DNA of 64,000 bases from positions 35,012-99,011 of the forward strand of contig SVQW01000010.1 in assembly GCA_015065085.1 (NCBI GenBank), given 5' to 3'. Under the pieces are notes generated by a model, which searched no databases, was not told the origin of the DNA, and saw only the letters and a program-made list of their open reading frames with translations. Position 1 is the first letter of the stretch, and each line of letters begins with the position of its first letter. The position numbers and the translations under genes are program-made. Below are positions 10,162 through 20,644 of the stretch, piece by piece. The DNA is from Oscillospiraceae bacterium. Its GTDB lineage: Bacteria > Bacillota > Clostridia > Oscillospirales > SIG627.

Positions 10162-13100
10162 TTAATAGCTGAATTCTGTCTGTACCTGCTGATTTTCAAC
10201 TTCGATATCACGGTATACCTGCATACCCGTACCTGCGGGAATAAGTTTACCGATAATAACGTTTTCTTTCAAACCGAGCAGCGGGTCAACCTTACCCTTG
10301 ATTGCAGCTTCCGTAAGAACCTTGGTGGTTTCCTGGAATGAGGCCGCTGAAAGGAAGGATTCGGTAGACAGCGAAGCTTTGGTAATACCCAGCAAAACGT
10401 GAGAATACTTAGCCGTTCTCAAGTCGCGCTGTCCTTCCTCGATGAGCGCTTCTATTTTGCGATTTTCTTCTCTGATATCAATTATATCAACAAGCGAGCC
10501 GAGAAGCAGATTTGTATCTCCCGGATCATCCACGCGGACCTTACGTGTCATCTGACGCGCAATTACTTCGATATGCTTGTCATTAATGTCAACACCCTGA
10601 GTGCTGTAAACACGTTGCACTTCTTTGATGATATAGTTGTAAACCGCTTCGAGACCCTCAGTTTTGAGGATATCTGCAGGAGCGACAACACCGTCGGTGA
10701 TAAGCTGACCTCTTGTAACCGTCTGACCGTTTTCAACGGTAAGCTTTACATTGCCAGGAATAGCATGAGGTCTTTCTTCACCGTTTTCGAGCGATTTTAT
10801 GGTAATCTTCTTTACAGTCTTGCCTGCATCCTTATTGTCAATCTGAACAATACCGGTGCAATCAGCAACAACAGCAGTTTTCTTGGGACGTCTTGCTTCA
10901 AAGAGTTCTTCAACACGGGGAAGACCCTGGGTAATATCCTTACCTGCGACACCACCGGTATGGAAGGTTCTCATTGTAAGCTGTGTACCCGGCTCACCAA
11001 TGGACTGTGCGGCTATAATACCGACAGCTTCACCGATATTAACCGGCTTTGTGGAAGCAAGGTCGCTACCGTAGCAGTGTACGCAGACACCGTGCTTGCA
11101 CTGACAACCCAGAATAGAGCGTACATGAACCTCTTTAATACCTGCTTTAATGATGCGGTCAACCTGTGCCTCATCCAGCATAACGTTGTCTTCTGCGATA
11201 ACCTCGCCTGTCTTGGGATCATATATCTCGCCGATAGTGTAACGGCCGAGCAGACGATCTGCCAACGGTTCGATAAGCTCGTCCTCGTCACGAATTTCGG
11301 AAATTATGAGACCTTCGCGTGAACCACAGTCGATTTCTCTGATAATAACCTCCTGTGAAACGTCAACAAGTCGACGTGTAAGGTAACCGGAGTCCGCTGT
11401 ACGAAGAGCGGTATCAGCAAGACCTTTACGTGAACCTCTTGCTGCAACGAAATACTCCAATATATCCAAGCCTTCACGGAAGTTTGCCTTAATAGGAAGC
11501 TCCAGTGTCTTACCGGTAGCGGTACTCATAAGTCCGCGCATACCGGCAAGCTGACGAATCTGCTTGATAGAACCACGGGCACCGGATACAGCCATCATGT
11601 TTATAGGATTAAACTTGTCAAGGTTCTTCTGAAGTGCAGCGGTTACATCGTTGGTACACTTATCCCACACTTCAATAACACGTCTGTAACGCTCATCATC
11701 CGAATAAAGACCGCGCTGGAATTTCTTGGTGATTTCATCAACCTTCTTATCCGCTTCGGCAAGAATTGTCTTCTTTTCAGGCGGTACGGTCATATCGGCA
11801 ACAGAAATGGTTATAGCGCCGCGGGTGGAATATTTAAAGCCCATTGCCTTTATATTATCAAGAACTTCTGCGGTTTTCGCGGTGCCGCAGTACTTAATGC
11901 AGCGGTCGATAATATTTTCAAGTTCTTTCTTTGTTACAACAAAGTCGATTTCGGGTTTGAGAAGATTCTCGGGAATCGAACGGTCAACAAAGTGCAGATT
12001 CTGAGGAATAGTTTCGTTGAAGATAAATCTTCCAAGCGTGGATTCAACAATGCCAGTGTGAGTTTCGCCGTCTATAACCTTGGAAACACGCATCTTAATA
12101 CGGCTGTGAAGCTGAAGATCGCCGTTTTCGTAAGCCATGTTGGCTTCGTCAAAATTACGGAATACTTTGCCTTCACCCTTTTCTCCCTCACGGTCATAGG
12201 TAAGATAGTATGAGCCGAGTATCATGTCCTGAGTAGGAACGGTTACTGCGTGACCGTTAACAGGTTTAAGAAGGTTGTTAGCCGAAAGCATGAGGAAACG
12301 AGCCTCAGCCTGAGCTTCTGCAGAAAGAGGTACATGCACAGGCATCTGGTCACCGTCGAAGTCGGCGTTAAACGCAGTACATACCAGAGGATGAAGCTTT
12401 ATTGCACGTCCTTCAACGAGAATTGGTTCGAATGCCTGAATGGAAAGTCTGTGAAGTGTAGGAGCACGGTTAAGAAGAACGGGATGTTCCTTTATAACGC
12501 TTTCAAGAGCATCCCAGACCTCTGCGCTCACACGTTCAACCTTCTTCTTGGCATCCTTTATGTTATTAGCCTTGCCCGTTTCAACAAGTCGTTTCATCAC
12601 AAAGGGCTTGAACAGCTCAAGTGCCATTTCCTTGGGAAGACCGCACTGGAACAGCTTAAGGTCGGGACCTACAACGATAACAGAACGTCCGGAGTAGTCA
12701 ACACGTTTACCCAGAAGATTCTGTCTGAAACGGCCCTGCTTACCGCGGAGCATTTCGGAAAGAGATTTGAGGGGACGGTTGCTGGGACCTGTGACAGGTC
12801 TGCCGCGTCTGCCGTTATCGATAAGGGCATCCACAGCCTCCTGAAGCATTCTCTTTTCGTTTCTGATTATAATTTCAGGAGCGTGAAGCTCGATAAGTCT
12901 CTTAAGACGGTTATTACGGTTAATAACACGGCGGTAAAGGTCGTTAAGATCGCTGGTAGCAAATCTGCCGCCATCCAGCTGTACCATGGGACGGATTTCA
13001 GGAGGAAGAACCGGAACAACGTCCAGTATCATCCACTCGGGCTTGTTGCCGGAAAGTCTGAAGGATTCAACAACCTCAAGACGCTTTATGTTGCGGACTC

Positions 13101-13710
13101 TCTTCTGACCCGTAGCGTTAACAAGCTCGCTCTTAAGCTGCTCTGACAGCTTTTCAAGATCCATTTCCTGAAGTATCTGCTTGATAGCCTCTGCACCCAT
13201 ACCTACCTTGAAGTCGTTTTCGTACTCTTCGTACTTCTTGCGATACTCTGTTTCGGTAAGTATATCGTTTTTATTAAGACCGGTATAAGATGGACCGGGA
13301 TCGAGAACTATATAGGAAGCAAAATACAGCACTTTATCAAGCTGACGAGGAGAAATATCAAGAAGCAGACCGAGACGGGACGGAATTGCGCGCAGATACC
13401 AGATATGGGAAACAGGTACTGCAAGCTCAATATGACCCATGCGTTCGCGTCTTACCTTATTGGTTGTAATTTCAACTCCGCACTTTTCACATATTTTGCC
13501 TTTATAACGGACTTTTTTATATTTGCCGCAGTGACATTCCCAGTCCTTCTGCGGGCCAAAGATTCTTTCGCAGAACAGACCGTCGCGTTCAGGCTTGAGT
13601 GTTCTGTAATTGATGGTCTCGGGCTTTTTAACTTCGCCGTGTGACCACTGTCTCATCAGTTCCGGTGATGCGAGACCGATTTTTATCTTTTCGAATTCAT
13701 TATGATTCAT
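10162..13710 (-). CDS. rpoC: DNA-directed RNA polymerase subunit beta'
   Basis: The 1182-residue largest core subunit. Features seen: the N-terminal zinc site (CHCGKYKKV...CEKCG), the catalytic magnesium loop NADFDGDQM at roughly residue 460, the bridge-helix/trigger-loop region near [19 protein letters not shown], and the second zinc site ([13 protein letters not shown]). ATG at 13710 ([17 protein letters not shown]) matches the family N-terminus; an upstream TTG at 13722 is less likely. It lies 58 bases after rpoB in the same transcript. Size is normal, with no large insertion. Confidence 0.99.
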   Translation of the reverse strand: MNHNEFEKIKIGLASPELMRQWSHGEVKKPETINYRTLKPERDGLFCERIFGPQKDWECHCGKYKKVRYKGKICEKCGVEITTNKVRRERMGHIELAVPVSHIWYLRAIPSRLGLLLDISPRQLDKVLYFASYIVLDPGPSYTGLNKNDILTETEYRKKYEEYENDFKVGMGAEAIKQILQEMDLEKLSEQLKSELVNATGQKRVRNIKRLEVVESFRLSGNKPEWMILDVVPVLPPEIRPMVQLDGGRFATSDLNDLYRRVINRNNRLKRLIELHAPEIIIRNEKRMLQEAVDALIDNGRRGRPVTGPSNRPLKSLSEMLRGKQGRFRQNLLGKRVDYSGRSVIVVGPDLKLFQCGLPKEMALELFKPFVMKRLVETGKANNIKDAKKKVERVSAEVWDALESVIKEHPVLLNRAPTLHRLSIQAFEPILVEGRAIKLHPLVCTAFNADFDGDQMPVHVPLSAEAQAEARFLMLSANNLLKPVNGHAVTVPTQDMILGSYYLTYDREGEKGEGKVFRNFDEANMAYENGDLQLHSRIKMRVSKVIDGETHTGIVESTLGRFIFNETIPQNLHFVDRSIPENLLKPEIDFVVTKKELENIIDRCIKYCGTAKTAEVLDNIKAMGFKYSTRGAITISVADMTVPPEKKTILAEADKKVDEITKKFQRGLYSDDERYRRVIEVWDKCTNDVTAALQKNLDKFNPINMMAVSGARGSIKQIRQLAGMRGLMSTATGKTLELPIKANFREGLDILEYFVAARGSRKGLADTALRTADSGYLTRRLVDVSQEVIIREIDCGSREGLIISEIRDEDELIEPLADRLLGRYTIGEIYDPKTGEVIAEDNVMLDEAQVDRIIKAGIKEVHVRSILGCQCKHGVCVHCYGSDLASTKPVNIGEAVGIIAAQSIGEPGTQLTMRTFHTGGVAGKDITQGLPRVEELFEARRPKKTAVVADCTGIVQIDNKDAGKTVKKITIKSLENGEERPHAIPGNVKLTVENGQTVTRGQLITDGVVAPADILKTEGLEAVYNYIIKEVQRVYSTQGVDINDKHIEVIARQMTRKVRVDDPGDTNLLLGSLVDIIDIREENRKIEALIEEGQRDLRTAKYSHVLLGITKASLSTESFLSAASFQETTKVLTEAAIKGKVDPLLGLKENVIIGKLIPAGTGMQVYRDIEVENQQVQTEFSY

Positions 13711-13768
13711 TACAAAAACCAATATCCTTTTGGGATAATCCTTTCTCGAAAAATTGCATTAATGAGGA

Positions 13769-16700
13769 TTACATATCATCGTCGGACGGCTCATCGCCAT
13801 AGTCTTCGTCGGAGTAGTCATCGCCGTCAAAGCCGAAATCGTCATCGTCGCTTTCGTCTGCGTCGGCGTATTTTCCTTCCTCATCATCATGCATGGGGTC
13901 AACAGCATCAAATTTTGCTTCTCCGATGTCGCTCACTTCAATAGCCTTGATGGATTCGGTCTCTTCCTCCGAAACCTCTTTAAGCTGAACCTCGTTATCC
14001 TCGCCGTCAAGAACTCTTACATCGAGACCCAAAGACTGGAGCTCTTTAATAAGAACCTTGAAGGATTCGGGAACACCGGGAGTGGGAATGTTCTGACCCT
14101 TTACGATTGCCTCGTAGGTCTTAACACGTCCTATTACGTCGTCAGACTTAACAGTGAGTATTTCCTGAAGTGTGTAAGCGGCACCGTATGCTTCCAGTGC
14201 CCATACCTCCATCTCACCGAAACGCTGACCACCGAACTGAGCTTTACCACCCAGAGGCTGCTGTGTTACAAGTGAGTAAGGACCGGTGGAACGTGCGTGT
14301 ATCTTATCATCAACCAGATGGTGGAGCTTAAGGAAGTACATGATACCTACTGTTACGCGGTTATCAAACGGCTGACCGGTACGTCCGTCGTAAAGAACGG
14401 TCTTACCGTCGGGGTCAAGTCCCGCTTCTGCCAGATAGTGTGCTATATCTTCTTCGTTGGCACCGTCGAATACAGGAGTCATAATCTTCCATCCCAGCTT
14501 CTTGGCTGCCATACCTATATGAACCTCGAGCACCTGTCCGATATTCATTCGGGAAGGAACGCCCAGAGGGTTAAGTACGATATCAAGAGGTGTACCGTCG
14601 GGAAGGAAAGGCATATCCTCGGGGGGAAGTATTCTGGAAATAACACCCTTATTACCGTGACGACCTGCCATCTTATCGCCCACGGAAATTTTTCTCTTCT
14701 GAGCGATATATACGCGTACTACCTTATTTACGCCGGGCATAAGCTCGTCTTTGTTTTCACGGGAGAAAACTTTAACGTCTACTACTATACCGCTTTCGCC
14801 GTGAGGCAGTCTGAGAGAGGTATCACGAACCTCACGCGCTTTTTCACCGAAAATTGCACGCAGAAGTCTTTCCTCGGCGGTAAGCTCGGTTTCACCCTTG
14901 GGAGTAACCTTACCTACCAGGATATCGCCTGCATGAACCTCAGCACCGATTCTGATAACACCATACTCGTCAAGATCCTTAAGTACGTCATCACCGACAC
15001 TGGGAATATCTCGCGTAATCTCTTCCGGACCGAGCTTTGTTTCTCTTGCCTCGTGAGAGTATTCTTCTATATGAATAGATGTGTAAATATCTTCGCGTAC
15101 AAGGCGCTCGTTAATGAGTACAGCATCCTCGTAGTTGTAACCTTCCCAGGTCATAAAGCCGATAAGAGCATTCTTACCGAGAGCAATTTCGCCGTTGCTG
15201 GTAGCCATACCGTCGGCAATTACCCTACCCTTTTCAACACGTTCGCCCTTATCCACAATAGGCTTCTGGTTGATACAGGTACCCTGGTTGGAGCGTTTGA
15301 ACTTAATGAGAGGATAGTGCTCGGTAGTACCGTCATCAAGGCGGATGGTAACGTGATCAGATGCAACATCCTCAACGATACCTGCGTGCTTTGCTGTAAC
15401 AACCACGCCGGAATCCACAGCCGCCTTATATTCCATACCCGTTCCGACGATAGGTGCATCATTAATCATGAGGGGAACAGCCTGCTTCTGCATGTTTGAA
15501 CCCATGAGTGCACGTGTGTTATCGTCATTTTCAAGGAAGGGGATCATTGCTGTTGCAACCGAGACAACCATTTTTGGGGAAACATCCATGAAATCGATCT
15601 TTTTGGAATCTATTTCGATAATTTCCTCGCGGAATCTTGCAGTAACCTTAGAATTTACGAAACGGTTGTTTTCATCCAAAGGCTCGTTAGCCTGAGCAAC
15701 TATATATTCATCTTCCACATCTGCGGTCATGTAGATAACCTCGTCGGTTACTACACCAGTTTCCTTATCAACACGGCGGTACGGAGCTTCTATGAAGCCG
15801 TACTCACTGATACGTGCATATGTTGAAAGGTAGGAAATAAGACCGATGTTGGGACCTTCGGGAGTTTCAATAGGGCACATTCTTCCGTACTGGGTGTAGT
15901 GTACGTCTCGAACCTCGAAGGATGCACGGTCACGGGAAAGACCTCCGGGACCCAGTGCGGACAGACGGCGCTTATGAGTAAGCTCGGAAAGCGGGTTGGT
16001 CTGATCCATGAACTGAGAAAGAGGAGACGAACCAAAGAATTCGTTTATTGCCGAAAGAATGGGACGTGTATTTATCAGGGACTGAGGCGTTACATTGTCC
16101 ATATCCTGAACAGTCATACGCTCCTTGATAATCTTATCCATTCTGAGGAAGCCTGTGCGGAGCTGATTCTGAAGAAGCTCGCCCACGCTGCGCAGACGAC
16201 GGTTTCCGAGATGGTCGATATCATCAGCAGCACCAACATTATGAATAAGACAGAACAGATAGTTAATGGAAGCCATAATATCTTCCACAGTGATGTTCTT
16301 GGGAACAAGCTCATCCTTGCGGAGCTTCATCTGCTTCTTAACCTCTTCGGCATCGGTGTATTCAGAAGTGATTTCGTTGAGAACAGACAGTCTCACCATT
16401 TCGTTTATGCCGGTGTCTGAAATATCGTAGCCGAGTATTTTGTCGGCATGAACCATTTCGTTGGAGAATACAACAACCTCTTTACCGTCGGGAGCTACAA
16501 CCTTTACACGGATAACACCTGCATCCTCAATTTCTTTTGCCATCTGGCGGTTGAGAGCGGTGCCTGCCTCATAGATAACCTCGCCCGTAACAGCGGAAAC
16601 GGCATCCTCCGCAAGAGTGGTACCCTCGATACGGCGTCCGAGAGCCATCTTCTTGTTCATCTTGTATCGTCCGACGTTATAAACATCATAACGCTTGGGA

Positions 16701-17506
16701 TCAAAGAAAAGATTGTTGATGAGGTTTCTTGCACTGTCCACCATGGGGGGATCACCAGGACGGAGTTTTTTGTAAATCTCCTTAAGTGCCTCATCCATCT
16801 CGGTAGTCTTATTCTGCTCTGCAAGAAGCTTCATTTCATCCTTCTGCATGGTTGCGATAAGCTTTTCTTCATCGCCGAACTTATCGGTGATTTCCTTATC
16901 GGTTCCGTATCCCAGTGCTCTTATAAGGACTGAGATATGCATCTTGCGGTTTTTATCTATTCTGACATAGAATATGTCATTAGCGTCATTCTCATACTCC
17001 AGCCATGCGCCGCGGTAAGGAATAACGGTGGTTGCATAAGTCTTTTTATTGGATTTGTCAAGAGTGACTTCGTAATACATACCGGGTGAACGAACTATCT
17101 GAGATACAACAACACGCTCCGCACCATTCATGACAAATGTACCGTTATCGGTCATCATGGGAATGGTACCAACGTAAATATCCTGTTCCTTTACTTCACC
17201 GGTAACCTTGTTGCTGAGACGCACCTTGAGACGAAGAGGAACGTCATAGTTCACATCTCTCTCCTTGCACTCTTCTATGGGATACTTCGGCTTGTTTTCA
17301 ATGGTATAGTCAACAAAATCAACATTGATATTTCCCGAATAATCGACTATGGGAGAAACATCCTTCAATACATCTCGCAGACCTTCATTGATGAACCACT
17401 CAAAAGACTTCTTCTGAACCTCTATGAGATTGGGCATCTCCAAAGTTTCATTGATTTTCGAAAAGCTCATTCGAGTAGTAGTGCCGAGTTTATGAGGCTT
17501 GACCAT
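13769..17506 (-). CDS. rpoB: DNA-directed RNA polymerase subunit beta
   Basis: The 1245-residue core subunit forming much of the active-site cleft. The rifampicin-binding region ([31 protein letters not shown]) keeps the residues normally linked to sensitivity. The C-terminus ends in a long, very acidic tail of about 40 residues rich in Asp and Glu. ATG at 17506 gives the family start MVKPHKLG; a TTG one codon earlier has slightly better spacing from AGGAG. Unlike most Bacillota, rplJ-rplL are not immediately upstream; the neighbour is a tRNA cluster. Confidence 0.99.
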   Translation of the reverse strand: MVKPHKLGTTTRMSFSKINETLEMPNLIEVQKKSFEWFINEGLRDVLKDVSPIVDYSGNINVDFVDYTIENKPKYPIEECKERDVNYDVPLRLKVRLSNKVTGEVKEQDIYVGTIPMMTDNGTFVMNGAERVVVSQIVRSPGMYYEVTLDKSNKKTYATTVIPYRGAWLEYENDANDIFYVRIDKNRKMHISVLIRALGYGTDKEITDKFGDEEKLIATMQKDEMKLLAEQNKTTEMDEALKEIYKKLRPGDPPMVDSARNLINNLFFDPKRYDVYNVGRYKMNKKMALGRRIEGTTLAEDAVSAVTGEVIYEAGTALNRQMAKEIEDAGVIRVKVVAPDGKEVVVFSNEMVHADKILGYDISDTGINEMVRLSVLNEITSEYTDAEEVKKQMKLRKDELVPKNITVEDIMASINYLFCLIHNVGAADDIDHLGNRRLRSVGELLQNQLRTGFLRMDKIIKERMTVQDMDNVTPQSLINTRPILSAINEFFGSSPLSQFMDQTNPLSELTHKRRLSALGPGGLSRDRASFEVRDVHYTQYGRMCPIETPEGPNIGLISYLSTYARISEYGFIEAPYRRVDKETGVVTDEVIYMTADVEDEYIVAQANEPLDENNRFVNSKVTARFREEIIEIDSKKIDFMDVSPKMVVSVATAMIPFLENDDNTRALMGSNMQKQAVPLMINDAPIVGTGMEYKAAVDSGVVVTAKHAGIVEDVASDHVTIRLDDGTTEHYPLIKFKRSNQGTCINQKPIVDKGERVEKGRVIADGMATSNGEIALGKNALIGFMTWEGYNYEDAVLINERLVREDIYTSIHIEEYSHEARETKLGPEEITRDIPSVGDDVLKDLDEYGVIRIGAEVHAGDILVGKVTPKGETELTAEERLLRAIFGEKAREVRDTSLRLPHGESGIVVDVKVFSRENKDELMPGVNKVVRVYIAQKRKISVGDKMAGRHGNKGVISRILPPEDMPFLPDGTPLDIVLNPLGVPSRMNIGQVLEVHIGMAAKKLGWKIMTPVFDGANEEDIAHYLAEAGLDPDGKTVLYDGRTGQPFDNRVTVGIMYFLKLHHLVDDKIHARSTGPYSLVTQQPLGGKAQFGGQRFGEMEVWALEAYGAAYTLQEILTVKSDDVIGRVKTYEAIVKGQNIPTPGVPESFKVLIKELQSLGLDVRVLDGEDNEVQLKEVSEEETESIKAIEVSDIGEAKFDAVDPMHDDEEGKYADADESDDDDFGFDGDDYSDEDYGDEPSDDDM

Positions 17507-17657
17507 CAACCTATCACTCCTTTTGTAATTGCCGGTTAGTTTTCTTTCTGCTTTTTTGAATGCAATTCAGTAGTAATGTTAAAACACTGATGTCTAACAT
17601 ATAATAATATTGCAGGGTCTTTTCAAGACAAAATAACCGATTGTAATGCAGTATATT

Positions 17658-17686
17658 ATATTATCATATAAATTCAACCTTGTCAA
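17658..17686 (-). promoter_or_regulatory. Probable rpoBC promoter
   Basis: On the minus strand TTGACA (17681-17686) is followed 17 bases later by TAATAT (17658-17663), with several overlapping TATA-like alternatives. This would give a leader of roughly 145 bases before rpoB. No L10-type leader was recognised. Confidence 0.55.
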
Positions 17687-17729
17687 GTAAAAAATTATAT
17701 GTTTTAACTTTTTTTACAATTTAAACACA

Positions 17730-17765
17730 AAAAAGTCTTCAATTGGAAAAAACCGAAGACTTTTT
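17730..17765 (-). terminator. Terminator-like hairpin upstream of the rpoB promoter
   Basis: An 11-bp stem (GAAAAAGTCTTC arm and its complement) with a 14-base loop, followed on the minus strand by TTTTTTGTGTTT. The tRNA operon already ends at 17992-18014, so this second terminator may serve an unannotated transcript starting in between. Confidence 0.65.
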
Positions 17766-17990
17766 CAAGAAAAACGCATGTCATATTATCCCGTCCGAAT
17801 ACAGCTTTCATTTTAATCGAAAGTGAGTAATTCAAACTCTGATTTTCAGAAACAAAAATTGTAAGACCCAACGAAAATCACAAAACGAAACATCCGTGAT
17901 TTGCACCGTTTCGGGCAAGCACGATTGCACTTTTTTCGGTCGAGTTATCATATCGCAAAAACAGTCTTATAACATCGCAAGAAAAGCAAA
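17766..17990 (-). other. Gene-free 225-bp stretch, possible small RNA
   Basis: No credible reading frame with a ribosome-binding site was found here. It lies between the tRNA-operon terminator and a second terminator on the same strand, so it could encode a short non-coding RNA. No promoter was clearly identified. Confidence 0.2.
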
Positions 17991-17991
17991 A

Positions 17992-18014
17992 GCCGCACAG
18001 CACTGCTGCGCGGC
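17992..18014 (-). terminator. tRNA operon terminator
   Basis: A 10-bp GC-rich stem (GCCGCGCAGC with its complement, loop AGT) starts 5 bases after tRNA-Thr and is followed on the minus strand by TTTTGCTTTTCTTG. Confidence 0.85.
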
Positions 18015-18018
18015 AATA

Positions 18019-18091
18019 AGCTGATGAGCCGAGTTGAACGGCCGACCTCATCCTTACCAAGGATGTGCTCTACCTACTGAGCTACATCAGC
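18019..18091 (-). tRNA. tRNA-Thr (GGT)
   Basis: The cloverleaf is complete: acceptor GCTGATG/CATCAGC, anticodon loop TTGGTAA between CATCC and GGATG, T loop GTTCAAC. CCA is not encoded. Last gene of the five-tRNA cluster. Confidence 0.95.
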
Positions 18092-18096
18092 ATAAG

Positions 18097-18173
18097 TGGC
18101 GACCCGAAGGGGACTCGAACCCCTGACCTCTAGCGTGACAGGCTAGCGTTCTAACCAACTGAACTACCGGGCC
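18097..18173 (-). tRNA. tRNA-Asp (GTC)
   Basis: Anticodon loop CTGTCAC on stem CTAGC/GCTAG, T arm with GGTTCGAGTCC, discriminator G and an encoded CCA. Confidence 0.96.
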
Positions 18174-18196
18174 ATGTTCCGAATCACTTTCGGAAA

Positions 18197-18269
18197 TGGG
18201 AGCTACAGGGATCGAACCTGTGACCTCCTGCTTGTAAGGCAGATGCTCTCCCAGCTGAGCTAAGCTCCC
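18197..18269 (-). tRNA. tRNA-Val (TAC)
   Basis: Acceptor GGGAGCT/AGCTCCC, anticodon loop CTTACAA, T loop GGTTCGATCC. CCA is not encoded. Confidence 0.95.
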
Positions 18270-18272
18270 GAA

Positions 18273-18348
18273 TGGAGCGGATTACGGGGCTCGAACCCGC
18301 CACCTCCACCTTGGCAAGGTGGCGCTCTACCAAATGAGCTAAATCCGC
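18273..18348 (-). tRNA. tRNA-Gly (GCC)
   Basis: Anticodon loop TTGCCAA on a CCACC/GGTGG stem, T arm GGGTTCGAGCCC, discriminator T, encoded CCA. Confidence 0.96.
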
Positions 18349-18372
18349 ATGGCGATATACATTGGGGGAAAA

Positions 18373-18445
<73 letters not shown>

Positions 18446-18486
18446 GTGTGCCTTCCGTCTACCCAATGTTTTTCGGAACGTGTGAT

Positions 18487-18515
18487 ATTATATCACAACA
18501 AAACCAATTTGTCAA
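18487..18515 (-). promoter_or_regulatory. Consensus promoter of the tRNA cluster
   Basis: Perfect TTGACA (18510-18515) and TATAAT (18487-18492) on the minus strand with 17-base spacing, about 40 bases ahead of tRNA-Phe. Confidence 0.9.
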
Positions 18516-18562
18516 GAGTTTTTTCAAAACTTTTTTGAATTTCCCTTTTTTTCCATTTTGTA

Positions 18563-18597
18563 ACAAATCACGGCGCATAATATGTGCCGTGATTTGT
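18563..18597 (-). terminator. Hairpin downstream of the SGNH esterase
   Basis: A 12-bp stem (ACAAATCACGGC and its complement) ends the esterase/isomerase transcript. The T run is weak, so termination efficiency is uncertain. Confidence 0.55.
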
Positions 18598-18614
18598 ACA
18601 TTATTTCCAATTGA

Positions 18615-19679
18615 TTATCTTTGCTTTTCAAGAGCTCTCTTTAAATACGGATAAAAATATTTTGCCATCTGTACGAAGCCATAGTCATTGGGGTGACAGC
18701 CGTCAACAGTGCAGCAATCTCTGAATTCAACACCGAAAATCTGCTGACCATCTATAAAATACACGTTTTCCCCTCTTTCCAGGGCCTTGCGGTATGTCTC
18801 GTATATGACACTGCGTCGTGCAGGAATAAACGAATCGTATTTTACATCATCGGATTTTGATGCCATAATTATGGGTATATCAGGGTGTTTTTCACGAACG
18901 GTGAGATACAGCGCTTCATGTGTAGCACGGAGATGATCGACATTCGGAGCGTTGTGGTCATAATCCATAAAAAATGCACTCATATCCAGACTCGCGATGT
19001 AATCGCACATATTTTTCTCACCTTTGCCGCTGCCGGAAAATCCGAGATTTATAAAATCACAGTCCAGCATACGGGAAAGTATCGCCTGATACGCATTTCC
19101 TGGTCTTGAAGCGCATCCGCCCTGAGTAATGGAAGAGCCGTAATATACCACCGGTTTATCATATTTATACTTCTTTCCCTCTCCGACAAAGGAGCCTTCA
19201 CGCACTCCGATATACAATTCCCGCACTCCGTTGTAAAGCGGGAAATTAATTGTTACATACTTTTTACCTACCGGAAGGTATATTATTCTGTCATACTCCT
19301 TGTCAAAAGATGTGGGCGGAACAAATGTTCTGTAATACTCACTTCCGTTGTCACCGTCTATGTACAAATCAAAGCCGGTATTACCAGTGGAAGGCATATG
19401 CGCCATTGCAAGACACGAACCTACATATTTGATTGCGATATAATTTGAATCAGTGGAAAACCTTATACGTCCGCCGGCAGTCTGACAACTGAGATGTGCA
19501 ACACCGTCACTGACACTTTTGGCAATCTCGGAAGGCATGCGTCTGTAATAAACATTGTCATGCGGATTGTAAAGGCCGTAAATATCGAAAGCCGAATCAT
19601 GCGAATTGTACCACACAATATCCTTTTCGTCCAATGTCGACTGTAACTTAAAATTCTTATCAATTTCAGCTATATCCAT
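18615..19679 (-). CDS. SGNH/GDSL-type esterase with N-terminal beta-sandwich domain
   Basis: A 354-residue protein without a signal peptide. The first 170 residues look like the beta-rich accessory domain found in front of some SGNH hydrolases. The catalytic part follows with the four SGNH blocks: GSSITQGG (nucleophile Ser183), GFSGSGKGE, DYDHNAPN with the Asn, and DGCHPNDYG with the Asp/His pair near the C-terminus. By family it removes acyl groups from carbohydrates or other small esters. It sits 16 bases after a sugar isomerase gene, so a role in handling acylated sugars is plausible. The start has GAGGTG upstream. Confidence 0.85.
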   Translation of the reverse strand: MDIAEIDKNFKLQSTLDEKDIVWYNSHDSAFDIYGLYNPHDNVYYRRMPSEIAKSVSDGVAHLSCQTAGGRIRFSTDSNYIAIKYVGSCLAMAHMPSTGNTGFDLYIDGDNGSEYYRTFVPPTSFDKEYDRIIYLPVGKKYVTINFPLYNGVRELYIGVREGSFVGEGKKYKYDKPVVYYGSSITQGGCASRPGNAYQAILSRMLDCDFINLGFSGSGKGEKNMCDYIASLDMSAFFMDYDHNAPNVDHLRATHEALYLTVREKHPDIPIIMASKSDDVKYDSFIPARRSVIYETYRKALERGENVYFIDGQQIFGVEFRDCCTVDGCHPNDYGFVQMAKYFYPYLKRALEKQR

Positions 19680-19695
19680 TATTCAGCACCTCATA

Positions 19696-20568
19696 TCATA
19701 TCTTATCTTCACAAAATCTGCGAAGGTTCGCAAGACCGATCCGGATTCCTTCAATGTTGTCCTCTTTACCCTCAAATTCAATAGAAAAGCCTTTATCGTA
19801 TCCCGCTTTTTTTAATATATTTATACACTGACGTACAGGCACTGCACCGTGACCGATGATAGCACCTTTGAGATAGTTGCCCGCACGTGACATAAACCAT
19901 CCCTCACCCGGGTTATCCAGGTACCCCTCTTTGAAATAGAAATCTTTCGCATGTGCATATTTTGCGTAGGGAGCAAGAATCCCCACCGCTTTGGCAGGGT
20001 CCTGATCCGCACACATAAAGTTACCTATATCTACAAGTGCACCGAAATTCGGGCTATCCACCTCATTTATTAATTTTTCAACACGCTCGGCATCCTGAGC
20101 AAACTGGCCGTGGTTTTCTATGCAGGTTTCAATCCCCTTTTGCTCGGCATATTTTGTAACCTCGCGACATCCCTCTGCAAGACGCGGAATCGCGCAGTCA
20201 AAGCTTCTTCCGGTTTTGACACTTACAGGATATGCATGGCCAGGATCGTGGCGCATAAGCTTGACACCGAAGGCTTCCGCAATGTCGACACATTTTTTTA
20301 CACGTTCAATTTCGTCCTTCAAAACACCATTCGAGCCGTTGAGGAAATCTGCCGCAAAGCAAACGTTATTGATTGCAAGTCCAAGTTCTCCGCAAAGTTC
20401 TCTCGCCCGCTGAGCAATCCCCATAACATTTTCAGTATCGGGGCTGTAACCTGTAAAATCAATGCCGTCAAAGCCCAGTTCTTTTGTTTTTCTTATAATT
20501 CCTTCCAGTCCGAGCTTATCTTCGGCTCTGTATGTACCGTAGCTGTAAATACTTACTGAATACTGCAT
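19696..20568 (-). CDS. Sugar phosphate isomerase/epimerase (xylose-isomerase-like TIM barrel)
   Basis: A 290-residue cytoplasmic TIM barrel of the AP endonuclease 2/xylose isomerase superfamily. Typical signs are the N-terminal YSVSIYSYG strand, KELGFDGIDFTG, CIENHGQFAQ with a metal-binding Glu, the NFGALVDIGN strand, YAHAKDF, and FSIEFEGKED with another metal ligand. Substrate unknown. GAACGAGGTG precedes ATG at 20568. Upstream lie three nearly identical 11-12-base units with -10-like sequence (20583-20613). It is probably cotranscribed with the SGNH esterase. Confidence 0.87.
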   Translation of the reverse strand: MQYSVSIYSYGTYRAEDKLGLEGIIRKTKELGFDGIDFTGYSPDTENVMGIAQRARELCGELGLAINNVCFAADFLNGSNGVLKDEIERVKKCVDIAEAFGVKLMRHDPGHAYPVSVKTGRSFDCAIPRLAEGCREVTKYAEQKGIETCIENHGQFAQDAERVEKLINEVDSPNFGALVDIGNFMCADQDPAKAVGILAPYAKYAHAKDFYFKEGYLDNPGEGWFMSRAGNYLKGAIIGHGAVPVRQCINILKKAGYDKGFSIEFEGKEDNIEGIRIGLANLRRFCEDKI

Positions 20569-20644
20569 AACACACCTCGTTCTATTATAGTTTTATTATA
20601 GTTTTGTTATAGCTTGATTTGTAACAAGTCAATGAAAAAGTCAA

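Noticed and set aside
10399..16933. Long antisense frames over rpoC and rpoB
   Set aside because: Mirror frames of the polymerase genes without protein-like motifs.
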